Positions 38,049-45,798 of a stretch of 64,000 nt of DNA are shown in pieces. Both the position numbers and the translations under genes were made by a program. Source of the DNA: CAZOWM01 sp964583615 (GTDB lineage: Bacteria > Spirochaetota > B62-G9 > DRHN01); the NCBI GenBank assembly GCA_964583615.1, contig CAZOWM010000014.1, positions 6,280-70,279 on the forward strand, given 5' to 3'. Each line of letters begins with the position of its first letter. The first letter of the stretch is position 1. Under the pieces are notes generated by a model. That model was given only the letters and a program-made list of their open reading frames with translations, did not search any database and was not told the DNA's origin.

Positions 38049-39530
38049 ATGGCCAGCAAGAACTATATCATCTTTGACTTCGGTGCGAGCCACGGAAGGG
38101 CTCTCATTGCGAAGTACAACGGAAAGAGGTTTCATTTCGATGAAATACACCGGTTTGACAACAGGCCGGTGTGCGCTGCGGGAACTCTGTACTGGGACCT
38201 GCTCAGGCTTTACTCCGAACTGATAATCGGCCTTCAGGCCTCTCTGAAAGAGGAAAAAGAAATCGCCTCTTTGGGAATTGACACATGGGGGGTCGATTTC
38301 GGGTTTCTTGACAAATGCGGAAAGCTCATCGCAAACCCCGTTCACTACCGTGACGAGCGAAGAAACGGCTGCATGGAAGAAGTCTTCAAAATCATTCCGA
38401 AAAAAAAGATTTTTGAGCTCACCGGCATGTTTGTCATATCCATAATGGGGATTTTCCACATGTACGCATTGAAGGCTGACGGCGCGCCCGAGCTTGCCAA
38501 TGCGCACACGTACCTCATGATGCCCGACCTGTTCAACTATTTTCTCACCGGCGAAAAGTGCAACGAGTATTCAAACGCAACGGTTTCGCTGATGTTTAAT
38601 ATTGCAGAAAAACGGTGGTCCGATGAGATCTGCTCTACGCTCGGGGTTCCGAAAGACATTTTCAGCGATGTGGTTTTTCCCGGAACAAAGATCGGCTCTC
38701 TGTGCAGCGATGTGTGCAGCAGGTTCGAGCTTCCGCCGATCGATGTTATCGCGCCTGCCACGCATGACACGGCATCCGCTGAAGCCGGAATTCCTGTCAC
38801 GGAGAAGGAAAAAAACTGGGCGTTTCTCAGCATGGGGACATGGTGCGTTGCGGGGATGGAAACACACGAGCCTGTCATCTCCGATGATGTTTTCTTTAAT
38901 ACATACGGCAATGAAGGAGGCGCCGACGGAAAGTCGTTTCTCGGTGCGAACATAAACGGCCTGTGGATTGTACAGCAGTGCAGGCAAAAGTGGATGCGCG
39001 ACAGCGGAAAAGACGTCTCCTGGGACGAGGTCGTGAACGAATCGGAGAAAGCGCGCCCCCTCAAAGCGTTCATCGATGTCGATAAGCCGGTATTCAATTC
39101 CGTTCAGGCGGATATGCCGGAAAAAATACGGGCTTTCTGTCAAGACTCCGGGCAGCCCGTTCCCCGGAGCATGGGCGAGGTCGCCCGATGCGTGTATGAG
39201 AGCCTCGCGATGAAGTTCCGGTACAACCTTTCACACCTTGAAAATTTCACAGGAAAGCGAATCGAGCTTCTCCACCTCATCGGCGGGGGGACGAACAACT
39301 GCCAACTCTGCCAGTGGACGGCGGACAACACAGGCTGTCCGGTCGTTGCCGGGCCCACAGAAACCACTGCGGTCGGAAACCTCATCATGCAGCTGAAAGG
39401 CTCCGGAGAAATACACAGCCTCGGCGAGGGGCGTGAAATTGCCCGCCTTTCGACCGACGTGAAGCACTATGAGCCGAAAAACACGGAAATGTGGGATGAA
39501 GGATATGAACGGTTTTTGAAAATTTTGTAA
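38049..39530 (+). CDS. FGGY carbohydrate kinase, L-rhamnulokinase-like
   Basis: The 493-residue protein matches RhaB-type FGGY kinases in length and motifs: FDFGASHGRALIAKY at the N-terminal phosphate loop, GIDTWGVDFGFLD, PVHYRDER, and ATHDTASAEAGIP. The C-terminal nucleotide-binding part contains HLIGGGTNNCQLCQWTAD. L-rhamnulokinase phosphorylates L-rhamnulose at C1. Given the L-rhamnose mutarotase gene at 61 kb and the unusual companions, the real substrate may be a modified deoxyketose. AAAAGGAAAA lies before the ATG. It is the first gene of the co-directional catabolic island. Confidence 0.85.
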   Translation: MASKNYIIFDFGASHGRALIAKYNGKRFHFDEIHRFDNRPVCAAGTLYWDLLRLYSELIIGLQASLKEEKEIASLGIDTWGVDFGFLDKCGKLIANPVHYRDERRNGCMEEVFKIIPKKKIFELTGMFVISIMGIFHMYALKADGAPELANAHTYLMMPDLFNYFLTGEKCNEYSNATVSLMFNIAEKRWSDEICSTLGVPKDIFSDVVFPGTKIGSLCSDVCSRFELPPIDVIAPATHDTASAEAGIPVTEKEKNWAFLSMGTWCVAGMETHEPVISDDVFFNTYGNEGGADGKSFLGANINGLWIVQQCRQKWMRDSGKDVSWDEVVNESEKARPLKAFIDVDKPVFNSVQADMPEKIRAFCQDSGQPVPRSMGEVARCVYESLAMKFRYNLSHLENFTGKRIELLHLIGGGTNNCQLCQWTADNTGCPVVAGPTETTAVGNLIMQLKGSGEIHSLGEGREIARLSTDVKHYEPKNTEMWDEGYERFLKIL

Positions 39531-39547
39531 CCCCTAAGGAGGAAGAG

Positions 39548-40528
39548 ATGAAACTCAACATAAGCGCGCATGTATTCTGTCTCGGAACATATGCCGAACG
39601 GTACGTGCCGGGTGGGTATTTCGAAGAACTGAGCATCGATGAGATGCTGGAGATTTTCTCGAAAACGGACGGGCTCGACGGTGTATTTCAGATGTACCCT
39701 CCGGCGCTGCTTCCCAGGGACCCTGTGAAACTTCAGAAAAAGCTCGCAGACTATAACCTGAAGGTATCGGAGGTGTTCGTCGAAGGGTGGAGCGACAGAA
39801 AATGGAAAAACGGTGCGTACAGCACCACGGAGCGTGCTGTGCGGCGTGACGCGATAAAGATGTTCAAGGACGGGATGGATTTCGCCAAGGAGCTCAATGC
39901 TGAAAGCATTCTCTTCTGGCCCGCACATGACGGGTTCGATTATCCTTTCCAGGCCAATTACTACGACGGATGGAAAAACCTCGTTGAAACGCTTCAGGAG
40001 CTCGGGGAGCACGACCGCGGCATGCGCATTGCAGTTGAGTCAAAAAGCAAGGATCCGCGGCAGAAGCAGTACGTGAGCAATGTGGGGAAGCTTTTGATGC
40101 TCCTCAACGACGTGGGGCTCGACAATGTCGGCGGGGCGCTCGACATCGGGCACTCGCTCATGGCGCAGGAGCACCTTGCGGAATCGCTCGTGTGCCTCGA
40201 CACGCGGAAAAAACTGTTTCAGATTCACCTCAACGAAAACTACAAGGACGCGGACCCAGACATGCTGTTCGGCACGCTCAACTTCTGGGAGATACTCGAG
40301 TTCTACTACTACCTGAACAAGACCGATTTCGAGGGGTGGCAGTCCATCGACATCATCTCGCCCCGCGAGGACAGGGCCAAGGCACTTCAGACCGGGGTGA
40401 AACTCGTGCACACGTACAAGAAGCTCGCCGACAGGCTCAGTGAGCACGAGAAGGAGATCGACGGGAACATGGAGGGGTACCACTTTTCGGAAAATGTAAA
40501 CCTGATCACTGACATGATTTTTTCGTAA
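39548..40528 (+). CDS. Xylose-isomerase-like TIM-barrel protein (sugar isomerase/epimerase)
   Basis: The 326-residue product has the AP-endonuclease-2/xylose isomerase-like fold. Candidate metal ligands appear in order: Glu in RIAVESKSKDP, Asp-His in GGALDIGHSLM, His in LFQIHLNENYKD and the acid in QSIDIISPRED. Proteins of this type isomerise or epimerise free sugars, including L-rhamnose to L-rhamnulose. With the kinase just upstream it plausibly makes the kinase substrate. CTAAGGAGGAAGAG precedes the ATG, a strong ribosome binding site. Exact reaction unproven. Confidence 0.75.
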   Translation: MKLNISAHVFCLGTYAERYVPGGYFEELSIDEMLEIFSKTDGLDGVFQMYPPALLPRDPVKLQKKLADYNLKVSEVFVEGWSDRKWKNGAYSTTERAVRRDAIKMFKDGMDFAKELNAESILFWPAHDGFDYPFQANYYDGWKNLVETLQELGEHDRGMRIAVESKSKDPRQKQYVSNVGKLLMLLNDVGLDNVGGALDIGHSLMAQEHLAESLVCLDTRKKLFQIHLNENYKDADPDMLFGTLNFWEILEFYYYLNKTDFEGWQSIDIISPREDRAKALQTGVKLVHTYKKLADRLSEHEKEIDGNMEGYHFSENVNLITDMIFS

Positions 40529-40530
40529 GA

Positions 40531-40797
40531 GTGGAGAGACCCGCAGCCGTGGCCTTCTTTTTTCCAGCGAAAAACAATCCTTTTAAGGGGTATGAGCTGA
40601 GCATCGAAGACACGCTGAGTATGCTCGATTTTCCAGCGCTCATCGAAGCCGCGGGCATTCTCAGCGCCTGCGGCCGGGGGATGCAGCTTTCGGCATATCG
40701 CACTCAGGGCGCACAAAGGTCACCTGCGAGGCGCTCCAGGTCGCGAAAAAACGGCATGAAACGGTTTTCAGAAAAAAGGAAGAAGAGGAAAAAATGA
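40531..40797 (+). pseudogene. RpiR-family regulator remnant (partial SIS domain, frameshifted)
   Basis: One frame gives YELSIEDTLSMLDFPALIEAA and GILSACGR, which resembles the linker and first helix before the SIS domain of RpiR regulators. After about 40670 a different frame continues with GDAAFGISHSGRTKVTCEAL and QVAKK, the sugar-phosphate-binding SIS motif. That second frame runs straight into the ATG of the cyclase gene. The N-terminal helix-turn-helix, the middle of the SIS domain and its C-terminus are missing. An intact RpiR gene lies 4.1 kb downstream. This is a decayed former regulator. Confidence 0.6.
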
Positions 40798-41462
40798 TCA
40801 AGGGAAGGATTGTTGATCTCAGCCACAAGATGTATCCGGGCAAAGAGGAGTACGGGCTCGAGCTTGTCACGCACTTTACCGACGAGCTGATGCCGCAGTA
40901 CAAGAGGGATGAGGACGTGTGGTATATCCTACAGGACATCCGGATGTCCTCCCACTGCGGGACCCACATCGAATTTCCCTATCACCATAAAAAAGACGGC
41001 CTTGATGCGGGCTCCTTTCCGCTGAAAAGGCTCATCGGCGACTGCCTCCTTCTGGACTTTACCCATAAACAACCGGGAGATGCGGTCACTCTCGAGGACC
41101 TCGGCGAGCGCAGGCAAAAGATACAGGAAGGCGACATGCTCCTTTTCAATTTTAACTGCTCCCGTTTTTATTACACGGAAAGGGCACACGACCGCCCCTA
41201 CATCACCACAGATGCCGTGAGATGGCTCGTGCTCGAAAAAAAGATCTCCCTTATCGGAAGCGACGCATCCGGGATAGAGGTCAAGGGGATTCCCAACCAG
41301 CCGAACCACCAGTTTCTCATGGACCACAATGTTCCCATTATTGAATTTGCCGCACATTTCGATGAGCTGAGAAAAGAGCGGTTCACCCTGTTCGCGCTCG
41401 CCCTCCGCATAGAACGGCTCGATTCCTGTCCGGTACGGCTGATCGCGATCGAGGATGAGTGA
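40794..41462 (+). CDS. Cyclase-family (kynurenine formamidase-like) metal-dependent hydrolase
   Basis: This 222-residue protein has the cyclase family signature SSHCGTHIEFPYHH (about 52-65). The His and acidic residues bind Zn or Mn, although the usual HxGTHxDxP motif reads CGTHIEFP here. It continues with IGSDASGIE and a second His-rich segment (NHQFLMDHNVPIIE). Relatives hydrolyse N-formyl or isatin-type amides and some lactone-like bonds. In this island it may open a lactone or cyclic intermediate of the sugar pathway; that is inference. It lies ten bases before the E1 alpha gene. Confidence 0.78.
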   Translation: MIKGRIVDLSHKMYPGKEEYGLELVTHFTDELMPQYKRDEDVWYILQDIRMSSHCGTHIEFPYHHKKDGLDAGSFPLKRLIGDCLLLDFTHKQPGDAVTLEDLGERRQKIQEGDMLLFNFNCSRFYYTERAHDRPYITTDAVRWLVLEKKISLIGSDASGIEVKGIPNQPNHQFLMDHNVPIIEFAAHFDELRKERFTLFALALRIERLDSCPVRLIAIEDE

Positions 41463-41471
41463 GGAGAAAAA

Positions 41472-42440
41472 ATGGACAAAGAGACCGCACTGTATATCTA
41501 CAGAAAGATGTGTGAAATTCGAAAATTTGAGGAAAAGCTCTACCAGCTTTTTCTCACCAGGCCAATGCCCGGAAGCATGCACCAGTACATAGGTGAGGAG
41601 GCGGTCGCTGCGGGCGTGTGCGCCAACCTGAAAAAAGACGACTACATCACGAGCACACACCGCGGTCACGGCCACTGCATCGCAAAAGGTGCGGACATCA
41701 GGGCGATCATGGCGGAGATGTTCGCAAAGAAGACCGGGTGCTGCAGGGCTATGGGTGGGTCTATGCACATCGCGGACTTCGGGGTGGGAATGCTCGGTGC
41801 GATCGCGATCGTCGGAGCGGGAATCCCCATCGCCGCGGGCGCAGGCTGGTCGTGCAGCTACTTCGGAAAAAGGCAGGTCGCGGTCTCCTTTTTCGGGGAC
41901 GGGGCTGCAAACGAGGGTGCGTTTCACGAGGGAATCAACCTTGCGGCAGTCTGGAAACTGCCGGTGGTGTTCGTGTGCGAAAACAACGTGTACGGGTTTT
42001 CGACTCACTACCGGAGGGTCACGCCGATTGACAACATCGCGGACAGGGCGTGCGCGTACGGAATCCCCGGTAAGGTTGTCGACGGAATGGACGCGGAAGC
42101 GGTGTATGAGGAGTCGAAGGAGGCGGTGGAGCGGGCCCGTGACGGAGGCGGGCCGACCCTTCTGGAGTGCAAGACCTACCGCTACAAGGGGCACTCGCGA
42201 TTCGAGAAAGCAGGATACCGGGAAACAGGGGAGCTCGAAGAGTGGGAAAAACGCGACCCGGTTGTGCTGTTTCGAAAAAAGCTTTTTCAATACTACGATG
42301 CCACAGAAAAACAGGTCAGCTCGATCGACGAGGAGGTGTCGCGGGTGATCGAAGAGGCGGTGGTATACGCTGAAAAAAGCCCGGACCCTGATCCCGGAGA
42401 CTACAGGGAGTACATCTTTACGCCGGAAGGAGTGGAATAA
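41472..42440 (+). CDS. TPP-dependent dehydrogenase E1 component, alpha subunit (set 1)
   Basis: The 322-residue product belongs to the pyruvate/acetoin/branched-chain 2-oxoacid dehydrogenase E1 alpha family. The thiamine-diphosphate motif runs from FFGDGAANEGAFHEG to FVCENN. HRGHGHCIA and GGSMHIADF are the substrate-site and acetoin-type signatures. E1 alpha pairs with E1 beta to decarboxylate a 2-oxoacid and pass the acyl group to lipoyl-E2. A second, clearly homologous alpha subunit is at 48655. The pair may form a distinct complex or bind the same E2. Confidence 0.9.
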   Translation: MDKETALYIYRKMCEIRKFEEKLYQLFLTRPMPGSMHQYIGEEAVAAGVCANLKKDDYITSTHRGHGHCIAKGADIRAIMAEMFAKKTGCCRAMGGSMHIADFGVGMLGAIAIVGAGIPIAAGAGWSCSYFGKRQVAVSFFGDGAANEGAFHEGINLAAVWKLPVVFVCENNVYGFSTHYRRVTPIDNIADRACAYGIPGKVVDGMDAEAVYEESKEAVERARDGGGPTLLECKTYRYKGHSRFEKAGYRETGELEEWEKRDPVVLFRKKLFQYYDATEKQVSSIDEEVSRVIEEAVVYAEKSPDPDPGDYREYIFTPEGVE

Positions 42441-42539
42441 CGAAAGAGGTGATGAACTCAATAATGGGGTATCCTATTTGATAGAATGACAAAACAGATG
42501 GTTCACGCATCAGAAGAAGAGTGAAACAGGGGAATCGGT

Positions 42540-43565
42540 ATGGAAGCGAAGAAAATCGTTGACGCCCTGAACCGGGCTTTGCGCGAGGAGATGGACAGGG
42601 ACGAGCGCGTCGTTCTCCTCGGCGAGGACATCGCCGTGTTTGAGGGAGCGTACAGAGTCACGGAAGGGCTTTTGGCCCGCTACGGAGAGAAGCGGGTGAA
42701 GGACACGCCGATCTCGGAGATAGCGATTATCGGTGCAGCGGTCGGCGCGGCCATGACCGGCCTCAGGCCGGTTGCGGAAATCCAGTTCAACGATTTTCTC
42801 GCCTGCTGCATGGACCAGGTGTGCAACCAGGCGGCCAAAGCGAGGTTCATGCTCGGCGGCCAGGTCAAGGTCCCCATCGTCATCCGCGCGCCCTACGGCG
42901 CCACTGGGCGGGCTGCGCAGCACTCGCAGTCTCTGGAAGCGTGGTTCGTGCACACCCCCGGCCTGAAGGTCGTGATGCCGTCCACGCCGTACGATGCCAA
43001 GGGGCTTTTAAAAACCGCGATCAGGGACGACAACCCGGTGATGTTTTTCGAGCACAAGCTTCTGTACGGCGCCACATCGCCCGGAGGAAAGGCAAAAACA
43101 GCTGTGGACGACCTCGACGAAACATTCAGGCCAGCGCCTGAAGATGAGTACACCGTTCCCTTCGGCGTGTGCGATGTGAAGCGGGAGGGAAAGGACGTGA
43201 GCATCGTTGCGACCGGGTACATGGTGCATAAATCGTTGAAAGCGGCAAAGCTCCTTGAGAAACTGGGCATAGACTGCGAAGTCATCGACCCCAGAACGCT
43301 CGTTCCCCTTGACAGGGAAACGATCCTCAGGTCCGTTGAGAAGACCGGGAGGCTCGTGATCGTGAGCGAGGACGTGCTCTCCTGCGGGGTGAGCGCTGAG
43401 ATATCCGCCATAGTAGCGGAGCACGGCATCTTTTTCCTCGACGCGCCGGTCAGGCGTGTTGCGGTGCTTGACACTCCGATTCCATTCGCGCCCGTGATGG
43501 AGCAGGCGGTGATTCCGCAGGTCGAGCAGATCGTCGAAGCGGTAAAATCAGTGGTGTACAGGTGA
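42540..43565 (+). CDS. TPP-dependent dehydrogenase E1 component, beta subunit (set 1)
   Basis: The 341-residue protein is an E1 beta/transketolase-C type subunit. GEDIAVFEGAYRVTEGL and DTPISEIAIIGAAVGAAMTG are followed by MDQVCNQAAKARFM and the HTPGLKVVMP and SPYDAKGLL regions of the family. The C-terminal half has VIDPRTLVPLD. It pairs with the alpha subunit 100 bases upstream. The gap between them is longer than usual but has no obvious gene. Its end overlaps the start region of the HAD gene. Confidence 0.9.
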   Translation: MEAKKIVDALNRALREEMDRDERVVLLGEDIAVFEGAYRVTEGLLARYGEKRVKDTPISEIAIIGAAVGAAMTGLRPVAEIQFNDFLACCMDQVCNQAAKARFMLGGQVKVPIVIRAPYGATGRAAQHSQSLEAWFVHTPGLKVVMPSTPYDAKGLLKTAIRDDNPVMFFEHKLLYGATSPGGKAKTAVDDLDETFRPAPEDEYTVPFGVCDVKREGKDVSIVATGYMVHKSLKAAKLLEKLGIDCEVIDPRTLVPLDRETILRSVEKTGRLVIVSEDVLSCGVSAEISAIVAEHGIFFLDAPVRRVAVLDTPIPFAPVMEQAVIPQVEQIVEAVKSVVYR

Positions 43566-43573
43566 GAAAAAAC

Positions 43574-44149
43574 ATGGAGTACGGCTATATTTTTGACTTT
43601 GACGGCGTGCTGGTAAATACCATGGAGCTCCACTACGAGGCGTACTCACAGGCGTGCAGGGAGGCGGGCGTCCCTGTTGAGAAGGAGCAGTTTTTCAGAC
43701 AGGCCGGCATGACCGGGCGGGAGCAGATCAAATACTTTGCGGACAGAGCGGGGGTGAAGGTCGATGTGGAGGCAGTGTACCTGAGAAAGACCGAGCTGGG
43801 AAAGAGCTGGACCAGGCGCGCCCGGGACATCGACTGCAACATAGAGCTTCTGCGCTTGCTCAGAAAATGCGGCGTGAAGGTCGCTGTTGCGACGGGAAGC
43901 TCGAGGCGCTCGATTCTCCCAATTATGGAGAAGTTCGGCATCAGGGTGGATGCAATTGCGACCTCCGAGGACGTGCCGAGGGGCAAGCCGAACCCGGACC
44001 TGTTTCTCTGCGCCGCGGAAAAGCTTGGAATCCCGCCGGAAAACTGCATCGTAGTCGAGGACTCTGATGTAGGGATCGAGGCAGCGCAGAACGCGGGAAT
44101 GCACGCGCTTCGGTATTTCGAGAGGAGAAACACATGGCCTGCGGAGTAA
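43574..44149 (+). CDS. HAD-superfamily phosphatase/phosphoglucomutase-like protein
   Basis: The 191-residue protein from ATG 43574 (preceded by CAGGTGAG) carries all HAD subfamily IA motifs. These are DFDGVLV (motif I, nucleophile Asp), ATGSSRRS (motif II), GKPNPD (Lys of motif III) and VVEDSDVGIEAA (motif IV). Relatives are beta-phosphoglucomutase and small sugar-phosphate phosphatases. In the island it would remove or move phosphate on a sugar intermediate. It overlaps the next gene by 16 bases. Confidence 0.85.
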   Translation: MEYGYIFDFDGVLVNTMELHYEAYSQACREAGVPVEKEQFFRQAGMTGREQIKYFADRAGVKVDVEAVYLRKTELGKSWTRRARDIDCNIELLRLLRKCGVKVAVATGSSRRSILPIMEKFGIRVDAIATSEDVPRGKPNPDLFLCAAEKLGIPPENCIVVEDSDVGIEAAQNAGMHALRYFERRNTWPAE

Positions 44150-44640
44150 TCGTTCCGAAAGAAAGCGAGGCGATGGAAACCTGCGTTATCACGCACTGGT
44201 ATGTGAAAAAAGGGGACTTCGTGCGCGCGGGAGACCTGGTCTGCGGGGTGGAGACCGGAAAGGCGAGCTTCGACCTCGAGGCGCCTGAAGAGGGAACCGT
44301 TCTCGACATATTTTTTGCAGAAGGAGCGGAAGCGCCCCTCCTTGTGCCGGTTGCGGTCATCGGCGAGCAGGGTGAGGACTACGGGGAGCTCAAACCCTGG
44401 TACAAAGTTGGGCACACTGGCGAGAAAGATCGTACTAGGGTGCCTGAAGCATCACATCCTGAAATAAAATCTCACGATCATGAGCCTCAGGCATTTTCAC
44501 CTCCTACAGGTACAGGCAGAGTCCCCGCGTCGCCGAAAGCCCGGATGTACGCAAAAAAGCGTAACATCGCGCTTGAATCCGTGAAGGGGACGGGGCCGGG
44601 CGGGGCAGTCGTGATGCGGGATCTTCTTTCCACCCGTTGA
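44134..44640 (+). CDS. Lipoyl-domain plus E3-binding-domain protein lacking the E2 catalytic domain
   Basis: This 168-residue protein has a complete lipoyl domain (about 1-80) with the lipoylation Lys in VETGKASFDL. A Pro/His-rich linker follows, then a peripheral-subunit-binding domain (about 130-168, SPKARMYAKKRNIALESVKGTG). It then stops at TGA; the usual 220-residue acyltransferase domain is absent. It might serve as an E3-binding or lipoyl carrier subunit for the set 1 E1 enzyme, or it may be a truncated E2. The frame is clean and overlaps the HAD gene, which argues for function. Confidence 0.8.
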   Translation: MACGVIVPKESEAMETCVITHWYVKKGDFVRAGDLVCGVETGKASFDLEAPEEGTVLDIFFAEGAEAPLLVPVAVIGEQGEDYGELKPWYKVGHTGEKDRTRVPEASHPEIKSHDHEPQAFSPPTGTGRVPASPKARMYAKKRNIALESVKGTGPGGAVVMRDLLSTR

Positions 44641-44723
44641 AAAGTGGAAAATGTATTGATGTTCCTGCAAAGAAATGGTAATAATGTGCGTACGGTTTTT
44701 TGAATCCCGGGGAGAGGACGGAG

Positions 44724-44820
44724 ATGGATTTTTTTTCTCGACGGAAGTGTAAAGCCCGACGTCGAAGGGCTCGTTTCGCTGATACGGCGGGAGAAAAGGC
44801 CGAAACGCGTGCACCATATC
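44724..44820 (+). pseudogene. Possible remnant of a UroD-family methyltransferase N-terminus
   Basis: After a good ribosome binding site (GGGGAGAGGA) and ATG 44724 there is a run of eight T. The frame reached after it gives LDGSVKPDVEGLVSLIRREKRPKR. This looks like the N-terminal helix of UroD-type methyltransferases (compare RERIIAALERREPDRLP in the intact gene at 50788). The homology ends at about 44820 and no stop-free continuation exists. The call is tentative. Confidence 0.3.
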
Positions 44821-44900
44821 CTGAAAGTATACACAAAATATGTGTTCTTTCAGTCTTATACTGAACGTGAAAAAAATTTACATATATATAACATTTTCTA

Positions 44901-44928
44901 TTGACAAATAAAATTATTTTCATATAAT
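44901..44928 (+). promoter_or_regulatory. Consensus sigma70 promoter for rpiR, possibly leaderless
   Basis: TTGACA (44901-44906) and TATAAT (44923-44928) are both perfect and separated by 16 bases in AT-rich sequence. The RpiR ATG at 44935 begins seven bases after the -10 box, where transcription would start. The mRNA may therefore have no leader and no ribosome binding site. Confidence 0.8.
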
Positions 44929-44934
44929 GTTCAC

Positions 44935-45786
44935 ATGTCTGTGTTCACACGGCTGAAAACCTCGTACAGCGACCTCAAGCCGGTGCAGAGGATCATCGCT
45001 GACTATTTTCTCGGAACCGATTTCAAGTCGCTCAGCGCGTCCATCGAAGAGGTGGCACGAAAAACCGGCACCTCCGTCGCATCCGTCTCGCGGTTTTGCA
45101 AGATGCTGGGGTACGAGAGCTTCCAGCACTTCAAGATGAGCCTTTCTCGGGACATCAAATACGAGCCAGAACGGGTGCTGCCCGATTTCAACACGGATGA
45201 TGACCCAGAGCTCGTCATCCGAAAGGTGTTCTCCGAGGCGGTGTTCAATCTTCAGGCGACCGAGGGAGCGGTGGATTTTTCAGGGATACAAACCGCCTCC
45301 AAACGCATCATCAGATGCCGGGTCCTCTACTTTTTCGGACTTGGGGGCTCGGGGAAGGCGGGTGAAATCGGCGAGGTGTGGTTTTCCCATATCGGCTACA
45401 CTGCGCGCGCCCTCTCCGACGCGTACGACATGCTCGTGACCGCGGAGCACGCGGGGAGCGGTTTTACCGTGGTCGCGCTGTCTCACTCAGGGCTCACCGC
45501 GCCGGTCGTCAACGCGGCGAATATTGCGCGCTCAAACGGAGCGTTCGTTGTCGGTATAACGAACTACGGCAGGTCTCCGCTTGCCGATGTGTCCGATGTC
45601 TTGCTTCTTACCGCCTGCCCGGAGCGGAGAGTCCATGTGGTGCGGTCGAACTCCATCGTCGCGCAGACCACGATCCTCCGGGCACTGTACATGCTTGCTG
45701 CCGTTCGAAGCAAAAGCGGTGTAGAACAAAGCGTCGTGCGCATCGAAGGCCACGTGAGCACACTTCTTCGAAAAACAAAACTCTAA
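44935..45786 (+). CDS. RpiR-family transcriptional regulator
   Basis: The 283-residue protein has the N-terminal RpiR helix-turn-helix (about 1-77, SASIEEVARKTGTSVASVSRFCKMLGY spread over 34-60). The C-terminal SIS domain (about 115-260) includes VVALSHSGLTAPVV and GITNYGRSPLADVSD. It should sense a phosphosugar and control the surrounding catabolic genes. The ATG begins at the predicted transcription start, and no alternative start retains the full domain. It lies inside the island, 12 bases before the RuBisCO-like gene, so it likely controls its own operon. Confidence 0.9.
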   Translation: MSVFTRLKTSYSDLKPVQRIIADYFLGTDFKSLSASIEEVARKTGTSVASVSRFCKMLGYESFQHFKMSLSRDIKYEPERVLPDFNTDDDPELVIRKVFSEAVFNLQATEGAVDFSGIQTASKRIIRCRVLYFFGLGGSGKAGEIGEVWFSHIGYTARALSDAYDMLVTAEHAGSGFTVVALSHSGLTAPVVNAANIARSNGAFVVGITNYGRSPLADVSDVLLLTACPERRVHVVRSNSIVAQTTILRALYMLAAVRSKSGVEQSVVRIEGHVSTLLRKTKL

Positions 45787-45798
45787 GGAGACACATCT

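Noticed and set aside
40929..42461. 510-residue open frame on the minus strand
   Set aside because: It lies opposite the cyclase-family and E1 alpha genes, which have clear motifs. Its translation is His/Arg/Val-rich with no recognisable domain, typical of the antisense of GC-rich genes.
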